Positions 16,097 to 26,374 of a stretch of 64,000 nucleotides of DNA are shown here, piece after piece. Made by a program: the position numbers and the translations under genes. The DNA comes from Armatimonadota bacterium. GTDB lineage: Bacteria; Armatimonadota; Fimbriimonadia; Fimbriimonadales; Fimbriimonadaceae. Positions within the stretch are counted from its first letter, which is position 1, and each line of letters begins with the position of its first letter. Where the stretch lies: the NCBI GenBank assembly GCA_022563855.1, contig JADFMN010000006.1:62001-126000 (forward strand). Reading direction: 5' to 3'. The notes under the pieces are model-generated. The model was not told the DNA's origin. It saw nothing but the letters and a program-made list of their open reading frames with translations, and made no database searches.

Positions 16097-18382
16097 ATGA
16101 TGTACCGTCGAAGAGCTTTCACGCTGATCGAGCTGATCGTCGTCATGGCGATTTCAACGATGCTGCTCACGATCATCGCGATCCCGATGATCCACAGCTT
16201 CAACATCACGCGGGCGGCGCAAGGGTACGCGAATGCCCAACGTCGCGCTTCCGACGTGATCTCGATGATGGAGAAGGAGATCGGCAACGCGGTAGCAGTG
16301 CGGGACAACAGCGGTACGCGCGGGTCTCAGTACGTCGTCGTTCCCGGTTCTGACGGTTTTCCTGAGACCTTGCTGATGAGCGCAACGAAGCTGGACTTCT
16401 ACAGGGCGGCCCTCGGCGAACCGCTGCGCGGACCGAGCGGGGCGTACATCAACCCAGGGACCGGAATGGAAGACCCGACCACGCCGACGCCGATCGGACA
16501 GGTGAACCTGCCCGTGGCGCGCGGCCTCACGATGGTGCGGTACTTCATCGGCCTAGCGAGGCCGCTGTCCGACACGGACAGGGACGGACTGCCCGACCGC
16601 GCCGAATCGTACAACAACCCTTACGACGGACTGCTCATGAAGCGGAACTCGGACCGCGACAACCTCTTTGTGCTGTACCGCGGCGAGGTGCAGCCGTTCG
16701 TGTTCTCGACGGCCAACAACCGATTCGAGGTCAATACGCGCGCCTTCGTCCCGTCCGATCCCGCCGACCTGAGCCGCGACCCGATTTATGACGATCCGGC
16801 GTTCTTCACGATGATGCCGGGCGTCGACTACGACCCTTCGATTGGTCCCAGGCAGCCGAACCTGACACCTGTCGGAGAGGATAAGGCTAAGCTGGTTCAG
16901 TACTGGACCCAGAACGCCACGATCGTAACGGAAGTGAGCCGGTACGACATGATCAACGTCGAATATGATCGGCGAAACGGCAAAGCGTTCTACGACAACA
17001 ACGTGCCGCGCGTCACGCCGCTGATCAGAATCCAGCCGACTCGGGTCGCGAGCGAAGCAGCGCTGGGTGAAGTGTCCGCCAGGGTCGGCGAAGAGACCGA
17101 CAACGCAGTGAAGCTCGGGGCTGACACGTACCGAACGGAGTACGGTGCTTGGTCAAACCTCCTGATGCGCATATGGCCCAGCGACTATCCGACGGCCTGG
17201 GGGTACGGAGCTGGCCAGCGGACGGCAGGCCAGGTCAGGCGCTCCTGGGGTTCCGGCGGACGCGCTCTGAACACGCCGTACATGGTCGGCCGCCCGCGGC
17301 TCGACCTCGCCGGTAACGTGCTCGGCTTCAGCCTCTATGCGTACGACCCGACGTCCGGCGTGAGCGATCTCGCAGGCGGACTTGAGGTCTTCGACTACTC
17401 GCTCTACAATCGGTTTTTGGAGTCCGGTCTGCCGGGCGGATTCTCGGCCGCAGTCGACGCCGCGAACGCCCGCAGCGCGTGGCTGACGATCGTCGAGCCT
17501 GCCGTGCCGGATCTCTTCGTGCCCGTGTTCCCGAACGCCAGGGCCGGTCGCGTCATCGCCAGTTTCGATATCCGCGAAGTAGGGCAGCTTGGCGTCGGAT
17601 ACAACGAGAACGTGCCGACCGTCGATCCGTTCGGCGGGAGCCCGGTTGGAATCGGAACGGGCCTCGCGGTCACGCCGAACGATCCGATGTTCTCAGTCGG
17701 GGCGTGGACCGATTACACGAAGATCAACGAACGCTTCGGCAAACTTTGGCGGGACTGGGCGATTCTGATGCCCGGGCTGGACCGATCCCGTTACGTGAAA
17801 CGGTTCGTCCTGCTCGGAACGGTTCCACAGTCCGACGGCACGCCCAGCCCACTGAACAAGACGCCGTACGCGACGGGCGGGTCCGGGTTCAGGCGCGCCT
17901 ACGTGCAACCCGGCTCCGAGGTCGTGATCGGCCCGGATCAAGGCGCAGGCCCGAACTACGGTCGTCTGATTCGCTACGTGAGAACGACGCAGCGCCCCGT
18001 CGGACCGAACGAGTACTTCATCAATTACGTCGATCAGCCCGATCCGGACTACGCCGGCATTGGCATCCCGGCGCCGCCTGCAATCCACGACCCGTCGTTC
18101 TACGATCCCAACAACTTGATCTCGGCGATCGTCCAGCCGCAGTTCAGAGCAGGCTACGTTGAGTTCAACTCCCGGTTCGGCGAACCGATTCCGGAAGGGA
18201 ACATATTCGTCACGTATCGCTTCCAATTCAACGAGCAGAACGACGTCATCGCCGTCGATTACGACTCGTCGGAGTTGTTGGAGGTCGTGCTGACGGTCAA
18301 GACGTTCCCGCTGACGAGCATGCCGAACAACCAGGTGGTGACGCTGAAAGGCTCCGCCGTCGTGAGGAACTTCATCCGATAG
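16097..18382 (+). CDS. Large PilW/PilJ-like minor pilin
   Basis: A 761-aa protein with the prepilin signal MMYRRRA|FTLIELIVVMAISTMLLTI, cleaved after Ala because Phe-Thr-Leu-Ile-Glu follows. The large ectodomain is rich in Pro, Asp and aromatic residues. I assign no enzymatic domain. The start at 16097 (or the adjacent ATG at 16100) directly follows the TAG of the preceding gene and places the prepilin leader correctly. The frame also opens upstream at 16073, but that would add an atypical leader. Translational coupling with its neighbour is likely. Confidence 0.8.
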   Translation: MMYRRRAFTLIELIVVMAISTMLLTIIAIPMIHSFNITRAAQGYANAQRRASDVISMMEKEIGNAVAVRDNSGTRGSQYVVVPGSDGFPETLLMSATKLDFYRAALGEPLRGPSGAYINPGTGMEDPTTPTPIGQVNLPVARGLTMVRYFIGLARPLSDTDRDGLPDRAESYNNPYDGLLMKRNSDRDNLFVLYRGEVQPFVFSTANNRFEVNTRAFVPSDPADLSRDPIYDDPAFFTMMPGVDYDPSIGPRQPNLTPVGEDKAKLVQYWTQNATIVTEVSRYDMINVEYDRRNGKAFYDNNVPRVTPLIRIQPTRVASEAALGEVSARVGEETDNAVKLGADTYRTEYGAWSNLLMRIWPSDYPTAWGYGAGQRTAGQVRRSWGSGGRALNTPYMVGRPRLDLAGNVLGFSLYAYDPTSGVSDLAGGLEVFDYSLYNRFLESGLPGGFSAAVDAANARSAWLTIVEPAVPDLFVPVFPNARAGRVIASFDIREVGQLGVGYNENVPTVDPFGGSPVGIGTGLAVTPNDPMFSVGAWTDYTKINERFGKLWRDWAILMPGLDRSRYVKRFVLLGTVPQSDGTPSPLNKTPYATGGSGFRRAYVQPGSEVVIGPDQGAGPNYGRLIRYVRTTQRPVGPNEYFINYVDQPDPDYAGIGIPAPPAIHDPSFYDPNNLISAIVQPQFRAGYVEFNSRFGEPIPEGNIFVTYRFQFNEQNDVIAVDYDSSELLEVVLTVKTFPLTSMPNNQVVTLKGSAVVRNFIR

Positions 18383-18391
18383 GACAGCCTG

Positions 18392-21300
18392 ATGAGGAAG
18401 ATGCGTACTAGAAGAACGGAGTGGATCGGCCGCAACAACGGCCAAACGTTGATCATCGCGATCATCGTCCTCGGCGTGCTGCTCATTCTGGGCGGCGCCT
18501 TCGCAGCCATCATCGCGCAGTCTATGAGCCGCTCTAGCTCAAGCCAGCGCCGAACTGTGGCGAACGATCTGGCGGAAGCCGGGGCGCGGTACGCGCACTA
18601 CCAGCTGCTGCACTCAGTTCTAGGAGCCGACTGGCGCCCAGCCCCGACCCCGCCGTTCAGCGTCTCGCCTGCGGGCTTTACCAAGGATCCGGATGCGATG
18701 TATCTGCGACCGGGCTCCGGCTTGATGTTTCCCGGAACGAACGACGCTCTCGTGGATCGCGGTGGCCCGGACGGCCTTGGCCCGTACACCCGGGTGTTCT
18801 TTGAGCGCGGTCGCGTTCTCTTGCGCGTACGGTACGCGCCAAGCAATTACAATGCGTTCGCCACGCCGACGGGGGGCCTGAGGCAGTCCGGCAAGACGCG
18901 CAGCTACCTAGTCATCGAATCCGTCGGTCGAGCGGGGCGGCTGCTGACGGGAGGCAAGATCGATCCGACGCGTCTGGCTCGCGAGGCGGTCAAGGTTCAG
19001 AACTACAAGGACGCAGATGACCTGGCCAACTCCCTTGGCCGCGTTCGGCACATTGATTCGCAGATCACCGCATCCCGCAAGATGGTGGCGTTCGCGACGA
19101 CCGGGATCAACAACTACGCGATGTTCATCACGGATCTGAACCACGTCGCGCGCCCGGCAGATTTCGGCTGGCCGACCGCTGGCGGCGGCGGATCGTTCGA
19201 CTCCGCCGTTTCGGTTGGCGCGTACTTCGCCGGCAGTCCGGTTCGCGTGGCGGTGGAGATCGGCATCTCTTACCCCGAGCCGAACGCGGGCAGAGGAAGA
19301 TCCTGGCTGTTCACGCCAGGTCAAGGCGGGTTCCACAGCAATATGTCGCTGAGGATTCACGGCGACGTGCAAGTCCACCTCAACGCCTTCCTCGGTGAGG
19401 CGTTCCAGATTCACGGGAACGTGAGCGCGGCCAACGACGCCTCGAACCTCGAACTGTCCAGGTCGTACTACGACGCCGGGACCGACCTCTGGCTGAGCGA
19501 CTGGGGCGGGAATCCGTCGACGGTCACAGTGCCGATATCGATCACGGGTACGGCGCTCGACAGCAGAAACCCGTCGTTCAGCACTTACGGCAGGGTGTTC
19601 GTCGACGGCGTACAGCAGCCCGACGCGATGGGGTACCCGCGCGGAATCACGTACATTGAGCCGCCGCTGATGGATTTGGAAGATCCGCAGGGCGGCGCTG
19701 ACCGGTTCCTGCTGAGTTCGCGCGATTCGGGGCGGGTCATCAACGGCTTCAACCTAGGGCGCTGGGGTTTTGGCGAGGGCGTCTACGTCGATTCGCCGGA
19801 GCGAGGCAACGTCTCGACTGAAGATGAGAGAGAAGCGCTCGGCGCCATGCGGTCGCTGCCGAACGACTGGATGAATCCGAACAACGCCAATTCGTTAGGC
19901 TGGCAAGGGCCGTTCTACCGGCCGATCGGCGCATACCTGAAGCTGCGGCACGACGGATTTGAAATCGTGCGGGACAGCCGGAGCCGGCGACGGTTCTGGC
20001 GCGACCCGGCCAATGGCGCTTCGACCGGCCTCTCGACGATTCGATACAGGCTACGGGACATCGGCGGCCAAGTCTGGACCCTCAACTCGATCCAGCATCC
20101 GACGCTTGCGAATCAGCCTGCGGCGTCGCTTTCGAACGGTGATTTCTTGAACAACGGGCTTCCGTTCAACGGGGTCGTCTACTTTGAGGGCGACGCGCGC
20201 GTTCGCGGCGTGATACCCACGAACATCCAGCTAACGGTCGTTTCAGGCGGCACCATTTACGTCGAGGGCAGCATCACGAAGGGTCTGATCACAGAGTTTG
20301 GCGCGATGCTCTCGACCCCGAGCCGTTCCGCGATCAGCCTGATCGCGCGGGACTACATCACGGTCAACACTACGCAGTTCTTCGCGCCGGGGCCGGGCGA
20401 AGATCCGAAGCCCAAGAACGCCGACGCGCTTCCCGATACTCCGAATCCGATCGAGCTCGACTGGGGCGGCCCGACCAGCATCACGCTGCAAGCGCAGTTC
20501 CTCTATGGGCCGGATCCGGATCCCAGCAACGGGGGAATCAATCCTTTCAATCCGATCACCTGGGTTCCGTACGCTCTGCGATACGCCGAATGGGCAGGCG
20601 CGAACGCCGTCGGTCCAGCGTTCGAGTCGGAGCTGCTGGTCGCGAACTCGGCTGACGACAACGGTCCAGCCTTCACTTCGATGGACGTCGGTCCGACGCT
20701 CGGCACTCTCGCATCATACTTTTTCAGCCGGCAGCTCGATTTTGCAAGCGCGGGAACGATCACTTACAACGCCGCCGATCCGTACTTCACGCCTGGGCGG
20801 AACATTCCGATCTACGGGCTGGGCAATCCAGCCATCAACGCCTATCCGAAATTCGAGACCGTTGGTCACCCGCTGGTCAGGCCGGGCACCTGGTCTATCG
20901 GCGCAGGCAGGCGAACGCTCGTGCCACCGGGCGGCAACCCCGAAGGAGACTACGCACTGGCGCTGATGGACGACACGAAGTTGAGGATCAGGTTGGACTC
21001 GGTCGGACCGCTGCCGCCGAAAAACTACCTTGCGGCACGGTTTGCGATCGCTCCTTACGACGTGCGAATCGAGGCCGCGATGTACGCGCAAGAAGGCTCG
21101 TTCTACGTCATCCCCGGCAACTGGTTCAACATGAACTCGGACGATTCGCGCGAGCAGTTCAACGCGTGGGTAAGCGCGACGAACCTCGACCAAGCGCAGC
21201 GCCAGAGATTCGAGCTGTTCGGCAACACGCCTTCTGTCCCGTTCTTCGCAGAACCGCTGGACGTTAGAGTGGCGATCATTGGCGCGATCAGCCAAAACGT

Positions 21301-21595
21301 GCCGGCGCCGATCGCGCACCAGTCGCAATGGCTGCAGAAGTGGGGTTGGATCCCCCGCGAGATCGGCGGTACAGGCCGGTTGATTCCTTGGCAGCACGTT
21401 CCGGCGCTATACAATTTGGCCGCAGAGAACGCGGTGCCGAACTTCACTCTCGTCTTCGACCCGACCTTTGCGACGGGTTCGGCGGACGGGGCGAATCCGA
21501 TGCGAGTGGACGGCAACGGCTGGGCGCTTTCCGCTACACCCAGACTGCCGGTCAGCCCGACTCTTGTGTTCTTCGGCGACGAGGTAAATCCGTGA
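18392..21595 (+). CDS. Giant PilX-like pilus-associated protein
   Basis: A 1067-aa protein that starts with basic residues and RNNGQTLIIAIIVLGVLLILGGAFAAII, a single N-terminal helix of the PilX type, where Glu5 is often absent. AEAGARYAHYQ just after the helix matches the usual LAEAGxxxA signature of PilX/GspK-like minor pilins. The long ectodomain is beta-rich with repeated Gly-Pro-Asp segments. It probably belongs to the tip complex with its neighbours. It starts 9 nt after the previous stop, and its own TGA overlaps the next gene's GTG (GTGA). Confidence 0.75.
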   Translation: MRKMRTRRTEWIGRNNGQTLIIAIIVLGVLLILGGAFAAIIAQSMSRSSSSQRRTVANDLAEAGARYAHYQLLHSVLGADWRPAPTPPFSVSPAGFTKDPDAMYLRPGSGLMFPGTNDALVDRGGPDGLGPYTRVFFERGRVLLRVRYAPSNYNAFATPTGGLRQSGKTRSYLVIESVGRAGRLLTGGKIDPTRLAREAVKVQNYKDADDLANSLGRVRHIDSQITASRKMVAFATTGINNYAMFITDLNHVARPADFGWPTAGGGGSFDSAVSVGAYFAGSPVRVAVEIGISYPEPNAGRGRSWLFTPGQGGFHSNMSLRIHGDVQVHLNAFLGEAFQIHGNVSAANDASNLELSRSYYDAGTDLWLSDWGGNPSTVTVPISITGTALDSRNPSFSTYGRVFVDGVQQPDAMGYPRGITYIEPPLMDLEDPQGGADRFLLSSRDSGRVINGFNLGRWGFGEGVYVDSPERGNVSTEDEREALGAMRSLPNDWMNPNNANSLGWQGPFYRPIGAYLKLRHDGFEIVRDSRSRRRFWRDPANGASTGLSTIRYRLRDIGGQVWTLNSIQHPTLANQPAASLSNGDFLNNGLPFNGVVYFEGDARVRGVIPTNIQLTVVSGGTIYVEGSITKGLITEFGAMLSTPSRSAISLIARDYITVNTTQFFAPGPGEDPKPKNADALPDTPNPIELDWGGPTSITLQAQFLYGPDPDPSNGGINPFNPITWVPYALRYAEWAGANAVGPAFESELLVANSADDNGPAFTSMDVGPTLGTLASYFFSRQLDFASAGTITYNAADPYFTPGRNIPIYGLGNPAINAYPKFETVGHPLVRPGTWSIGAGRRTLVPPGGNPEGDYALALMDDTKLRIRLDSVGPLPPKNYLAARFAIAPYDVRIEAAMYAQEGSFYVIPGNWFNMNSDDSREQFNAWVSATNLDQAQRQRFELFGNTPSVPFFAEPLDVRVAIIGAISQNVPAPIAHQSQWLQKWGWIPREIGGTGRLIPWQHVPALYNLAAENAVPNFTLVFDPTFATGSADGANPMRVDGNGWALSATPRLPVSPTLVFFGDEVNP

Positions 21596-24500
21596 AACTA
21601 GTACGACTTACGATCACATGTCTTTTGGCGGTTGCTGCCGTCGTTGCGCTCGCGCAGCCGCTTTCCTACGCCCATCGCAGGACGACTGTAAACGCCGGTG
21701 TGCTGCTCATCGAAAGCCAGCGCATCGGAAATCCGAGCGTGCCGGCGAACCCCGCACCGCACATATGGTTCAACATTGACTCCGATTCGTCGGTGAAGCC
21801 TGCGGGCTGGACGTTCGACAGCCCGATGGGCCAGTCGTCGATGACCGCCGACATGTGGCAGCGGTGGAGGAACCGCCCTGGCGCGGGCTTCGTTCCGCCG
21901 GTCGGGTCGAGGATCAGCAAGCGCGACGCCTCGTATTGGGAAGTGTCGCTGACGACGGTCGGCCAAGAGACCATGGCTCGGTTCGACGTGCTCTCTCTAA
22001 GCCTCAACGGAACGCTCTCCCTGAACAGCATTGAGCGCGAGAAGCTCCGCAACTACATCGATCAGGGCGGCATCCTGTGGGTGGACCTGATCAACGACGC
22101 GTCCATCGGGCTCGATCTCGCCAACGGAATCCCGTACGGGTTCGACTGGATGGTCTCGAACGCTCCGATCCAGATCAACCCCGCGCACCCGCTGCTTCGC
22201 CGACCAAATCTGCTGTCGGTCAACGACGTGAGGCGCATGGACTACGCGTTCGCGCTTTCCGGCGTTGTCACGTTGCGTGTAAACCTAGCCAAGTGGAAGG
22301 TCGCAAGACTGCTGTCGTGGATCGAGCCGGACTCGCGGCGGCTAGAGCCGGTCGCAGCAAACGTCGACGGCAACACGATCAGCTCGGGGCGGCTCGGCGA
22401 CGGCTATATCGTCGTGACGTCCCGCGGCGTGTCGGCGACCCTCAACAGAGGATTCAATAGGAACGCCCCTCCGCCGGCCGTGCCGCAGGTCAACAGGGGG
22501 TTCGCTGGCCTTGAACCGGTCGTCGATCCACAGTTCACGGCTGCGGCGAAGTTCGTCGTTAACCTGCTGTCGCTGAACACGAGTTATGCGATGCCGGGAG
22601 CTGGATCGCGCAAGTCGAGCAGCAGCGGATCCAACGTTCGAGCGCCACTGCTGGAGCGATTCAACGTCTCGTTGGGCGCGATAGAGAGAGACAAGCCGCC
22701 CGCGCTGTTCAAAGGGTATCTGATCACATCGATCGGTGGTCGCGTAACCGTATTCGACGCCCAGCCGGATAGAGATATCGACGGCGACGGCGATCCGGAC
22801 GACGGTGAGCCCGACTTGGCAGGGTCCGGCGCCGATCTGATCTGGCGGAGCGTAGACCTGGGCAGGCTGTCATCGCCTGCGGTGGTTGAAGTCACCAACA
22901 CGTCGCTCGTCAATCCGGATCGTAAGAACTTGTTGGCGATCAACCAGATTTGGGTCGTCGACAACGGTGGCACCGTACACATTTTCGACCTCGAGACCCC
23001 GGAGGGCTCGGAGGTACAGTCGGTCGAGAAGATACTCCCACCGAACGGCGAGTTTTCGGACGGCTCCGCTTCAGGGCCGCACGCGCCGACGTTCCACGAG
23101 GGCGTCGCGTTCGTCCACGACACTCGCGCGTCGGACGGAAACGGCCGCATCCGCGCGATCGACTTGAATACGGCGATCCCGCTCTTCACGGATGCCACAG
23201 AGTGGGTGATCAAGGGAACTGGAGCGCTGCAGCCGGCAGGCGCGAGCCCGACGGTCGGCTACATACCGATCCAGGACAACTCGAGCGGACTCGATCGCGT
23301 CGTGTACCTGCCGATGGAGCCGACGGTCGTTGGAACGCCTCAGCCCGCGGCCGTGGCGAGCATCTGGTTCGGCGCCCGCGGCGAGCGACCGATTCGCGCC
23401 CGGCTCGTCAACCCGGGCATTCTTCGTATTACAACGCGCGCCAGCAGGAACGGCCTCCCGGTGTTGTTCGCCGGGTCGAACAGCTCCCTGGGCATCAAGA
23501 TTACGATACTCAAGCCGAACGGCGACCCGTTTACCCTGGCCGAGATGGAGGACAATCTGAACGGCACGCTCACCGATCCGGGAACAAACGGCGAGATCGA
23601 CATCGGAATTTCGACTACGGCCTGGGACTGGGACGGCACGATCACGCCTGGCAACCCGAACGACGACGTCGGGTGGCGAGTCGATTACACGATCGATTGG
23701 GGAGGGATTTCGACCGGATTGGGCGGCGTGCCTGCAGACAAGTTCGTCCGCGGAAAGCTGCAGTTCCCCGACACACTGATTACCGCTGGCTCCGGGCGAA
23801 GGCGAATTCAAGGCAACGTCGCTCTTGGATCAACCGGCAACCTGTACGTCGTCACGGCATCCCCTGATCCGCGAGGGATCGGCGGAACGCTGTTCAACCT
23901 GCGCGAAGAGGGCCGAGGCCAGTTCAGGCTCGTATACCGCTACGACCTCTACGACCAGATGACGTTCCAGCTCAACAACAGCAGCGGTACGACAGACTCG
24001 ATAAATTGGCCCGGCGCGGTCACCGACGAGGACGAGCTGCTCATCGACTTTCCGTTCTTGGGGTCATCGATCTGGAATCTCAGGTTCGTAGGCGGTCCAT
24101 CGGTCGTCGGCGACACGGTGTACTGTGTCGCAGCCGGCGGCAAGCGGTTCGGCATATCGTCTGCGGCCTTTATCGACGCTAGCGTTCTGTTCGCTTTTGA
24201 AGCGAATCCGGGGCCGCTGGAATTCGAAATCGAAGGCTCCGCCGACTTTACGCTCGTGCAGCCGGACATCTCGCGCAGCACGAATAAGTTGGCGCCGACA
24301 CAGTTCAGCGTGATGAGGCGCGGCCAGTTCACGACAGAGCCGATCCCGAACACGAATCGGCGGCGGGTCATTTTGAAGAACGCCATGACCACGAGCAGCG
24401 GTCGCATCACGGACTCCATCAGTTCGAGCCTCCCAGTGATCATTCGGCGATCCGGACAGACGGACCTGATCATCGAACCGGAGAGTCCGGCTGTCAACGG

Positions 24501-26373
24501 ACGGGTCTTTCCCGGCTTTGCTCGCGGTCGATTCGATCCATTGGTGTGGTACGTAGTGCTCAACGGGTTCGAAGCGGTTACGGCGCCAGTCGTCGCAGGC
24601 GAGACGCTCTACTTTGCCGGCAGCAGCATTCTCCCGTCAATCTTCGCCAGTGGCTTTACGCCGCCGTTCCGCCGGCACGGTCTGATCTACGCCTTCGATG
24701 CGCAGATCAGTCCGAGCGATCCGTTCCTTCGCACCAATTCGATCCGGCCGTGGCATCAGCAACTTTCGACGTTCGTTAAGAGGTCGGCGGCTCCTGGGGA
24801 CTTTATCGCAGCCGATGCGATGCTGTGGCCACAGTTCCAGGGCGCCCGCAGTATTGACGACCTGAGGGTGCGCGTGCTGCAGGCTGCGCTGCCGGAAGAG
24901 AGGGTGCTCAACCTTGCCGTCGGCGACGGCGCGCTTGCCGCAACGAGCGACCAGCGGGTCCATGGATTTACGCGCTCCGACTTCGTCGTCGTCGACGAAG
25001 GCCGGGTATCGCGGTTCGACGCGGCCGGGAACCCGGTGTGGAGCGCCACGCAAACCGTATCAGCCGGTCTGGTGCAGCCAAACTCGGCTGCGAGCACGGG
25101 CGTTCGGCTATCGAGGCCGACGAGGCTGTACCCGACGCCGGACGGCGGGTTCTGGATCGTTGACTCTGGCAACAACCGAGTCGCTTTGATCGATGCGGCT
25201 GGCACCGAGCAGCGCACCATTTCAAGATTCAAAATCGATCCAAAGTTCGTGCCGCAAGGCATGAGCGACTCGGAATCGCTCGATCTCAGCGATCCGCGCG
25301 ACGTCTTTACGTTCACCTCTCGCGTCGTACCTGCGGACAATCCGTTCTCGAACGCTCGCCCGCTGGAGTTATGGCGCCACGTGCTGATCGCAGAAGCGGG
25401 CAACAATCGGATCGTAGAATTGGTAGATCGGTACGAGCTAAACCCTGGCACCGGACGCCTGATCGGTGCCGTTCAGTATTTTGATCCGAACAGCACGAGG
25501 CCGGGAGGCGTCGAGACCGCGCTGGGAATGTTGCGCTGGCACACGCCTGAGGAGCTGTCCGGCAAGCGGTATGCCTACAACAGCATTGATGACGTGTTCA
25601 TTGACGACGGTTTCGGCGGCAAGCGCCGGGTCGTAGCGTTCGGGTTCGGCAACGTCGAGCCGGGGAGGGCGACGTTTGGGCTCGATTCTTCTCCACAGGA
25701 CCTGGACGTGTCGAGCGGCTTCGGCGGAATCGTCATTTATGACGGCGCCAGCACATTGGTCATCACCGACTTTTCAAAGCCGGCGATCCCCGCAGGGGCG
25801 TTCTTGGTGGAGACCGGCCCGGGAACTGGGCTGTACGACTTCCTGTCGGCGCCCAAGGCCGCCGAGCCCAATCACAAAATCGCCGGGCTGTCGTCCGTGA
25901 CCCTGCGCGTCATTCCGACCGTATTCGGCGTGAGGCTGGCTGTGATGGTTTCGGAGGCTTCCGGAGTGTATGAGATCATCCAGCCGAACTTGGCGAATCC
26001 CGATCAGTGGGAAGTGAACTGGATGCTGCCCACAGAGGCGTACCGCGGCGTGCGGCGACCGCGATCCGCGGGGCCGTACAATCTGGTCCAGTTGAATGGA
26101 AACGCGCTCCAATTCAGACCGATGTACTCCCGGCGGCTGGACTCGGGCGAGGTTCTGATCGTCAACGGCTACGTCGGGCTGACGTTCAACGGCTCGACGT
26201 TCAACGGCGAAGTCGCCTTGTTCGATGGAAGGATCCTCGGAACTGGGAACGAACCGGGCTACGACGTCCTACGGCCAAACCTCGGATTCAATTCGTTGAG
26301 CATCAAATACGAACTGCCACCAGTGCTGGGCATACGCGGAATCATGCGGCCTGTGTACGCGGAGCGCCAATAA
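21592..26373 (+). CDS. Giant secreted beta-propeller protein (PilY1-like position)
   Basis: A 1593-aa protein with a Sec signal peptide (MKLVRLTITCLLAVAAVVALAQP). It has an N-terminal domain with a NYIDQGGILWVDL segment, somewhat like DUF4159 or glutaminase-fold domains. A Ca-binding-type acidic loop DIDGDGDPDDGEPD follows near residue 395. Multiple PQQ/NHL-like blades come next: GGTVHIFDLETPEG, GLIYAFDAQI, GGFWIVDSGNNRVALIDAAG and VLIAEAGNNRIVEL. The GTG at 21592 overlaps the previous TGA by 4 nt, so the two genes are coupled. By position and propeller content it is the best candidate for a PilY1-like tip adhesin. No von Willebrand A domain is visible. Confidence 0.75.
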   Translation: MKLVRLTITCLLAVAAVVALAQPLSYAHRRTTVNAGVLLIESQRIGNPSVPANPAPHIWFNIDSDSSVKPAGWTFDSPMGQSSMTADMWQRWRNRPGAGFVPPVGSRISKRDASYWEVSLTTVGQETMARFDVLSLSLNGTLSLNSIEREKLRNYIDQGGILWVDLINDASIGLDLANGIPYGFDWMVSNAPIQINPAHPLLRRPNLLSVNDVRRMDYAFALSGVVTLRVNLAKWKVARLLSWIEPDSRRLEPVAANVDGNTISSGRLGDGYIVVTSRGVSATLNRGFNRNAPPPAVPQVNRGFAGLEPVVDPQFTAAAKFVVNLLSLNTSYAMPGAGSRKSSSSGSNVRAPLLERFNVSLGAIERDKPPALFKGYLITSIGGRVTVFDAQPDRDIDGDGDPDDGEPDLAGSGADLIWRSVDLGRLSSPAVVEVTNTSLVNPDRKNLLAINQIWVVDNGGTVHIFDLETPEGSEVQSVEKILPPNGEFSDGSASGPHAPTFHEGVAFVHDTRASDGNGRIRAIDLNTAIPLFTDATEWVIKGTGALQPAGASPTVGYIPIQDNSSGLDRVVYLPMEPTVVGTPQPAAVASIWFGARGERPIRARLVNPGILRITTRASRNGLPVLFAGSNSSLGIKITILKPNGDPFTLAEMEDNLNGTLTDPGTNGEIDIGISTTAWDWDGTITPGNPNDDVGWRVDYTIDWGGISTGLGGVPADKFVRGKLQFPDTLITAGSGRRRIQGNVALGSTGNLYVVTASPDPRGIGGTLFNLREEGRGQFRLVYRYDLYDQMTFQLNNSSGTTDSINWPGAVTDEDELLIDFPFLGSSIWNLRFVGGPSVVGDTVYCVAAGGKRFGISSAAFIDASVLFAFEANPGPLEFEIEGSADFTLVQPDISRSTNKLAPTQFSVMRRGQFTTEPIPNTNRRRVILKNAMTTSSGRITDSISSSLPVIIRRSGQTDLIIEPESPAVNGRVFPGFARGRFDPLVWYVVLNGFEAVTAPVVAGETLYFAGSSILPSIFASGFTPPFRRHGLIYAFDAQISPSDPFLRTNSIRPWHQQLSTFVKRSAAPGDFIAADAMLWPQFQGARSIDDLRVRVLQAALPEERVLNLAVGDGALAATSDQRVHGFTRSDFVVVDEGRVSRFDAAGNPVWSATQTVSAGLVQPNSAASTGVRLSRPTRLYPTPDGGFWIVDSGNNRVALIDAAGTEQRTISRFKIDPKFVPQGMSDSESLDLSDPRDVFTFTSRVVPADNPFSNARPLELWRHVLIAEAGNNRIVELVDRYELNPGTGRLIGAVQYFDPNSTRPGGVETALGMLRWHTPEELSGKRYAYNSIDDVFIDDGFGGKRRVVAFGFGNVEPGRATFGLDSSPQDLDVSSGFGGIVIYDGASTLVITDFSKPAIPAGAFLVETGPGTGLYDFLSAPKAAEPNHKIAGLSSVTLRVIPTVFGVRLAVMVSEASGVYEIIQPNLANPDQWEVNWMLPTEAYRGVRRPRSAGPYNLVQLNGNALQFRPMYSRRLDSGEVLIVNGYVGLTFNGSTFNGEVALFDGRILGTGNEPGYDVLRPNLGFNSLSIKYELPPVLGIRGIMRPVYAERQ

Positions 26374-26374
26374 C

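Noticed and set aside
21328-21591. Upstream extension of the 1593-aa propeller gene
   Set aside because: It overlaps the end of the previous gene in another frame. The GTG at 21592 is followed by a clean signal peptide and overlaps the preceding TGA.
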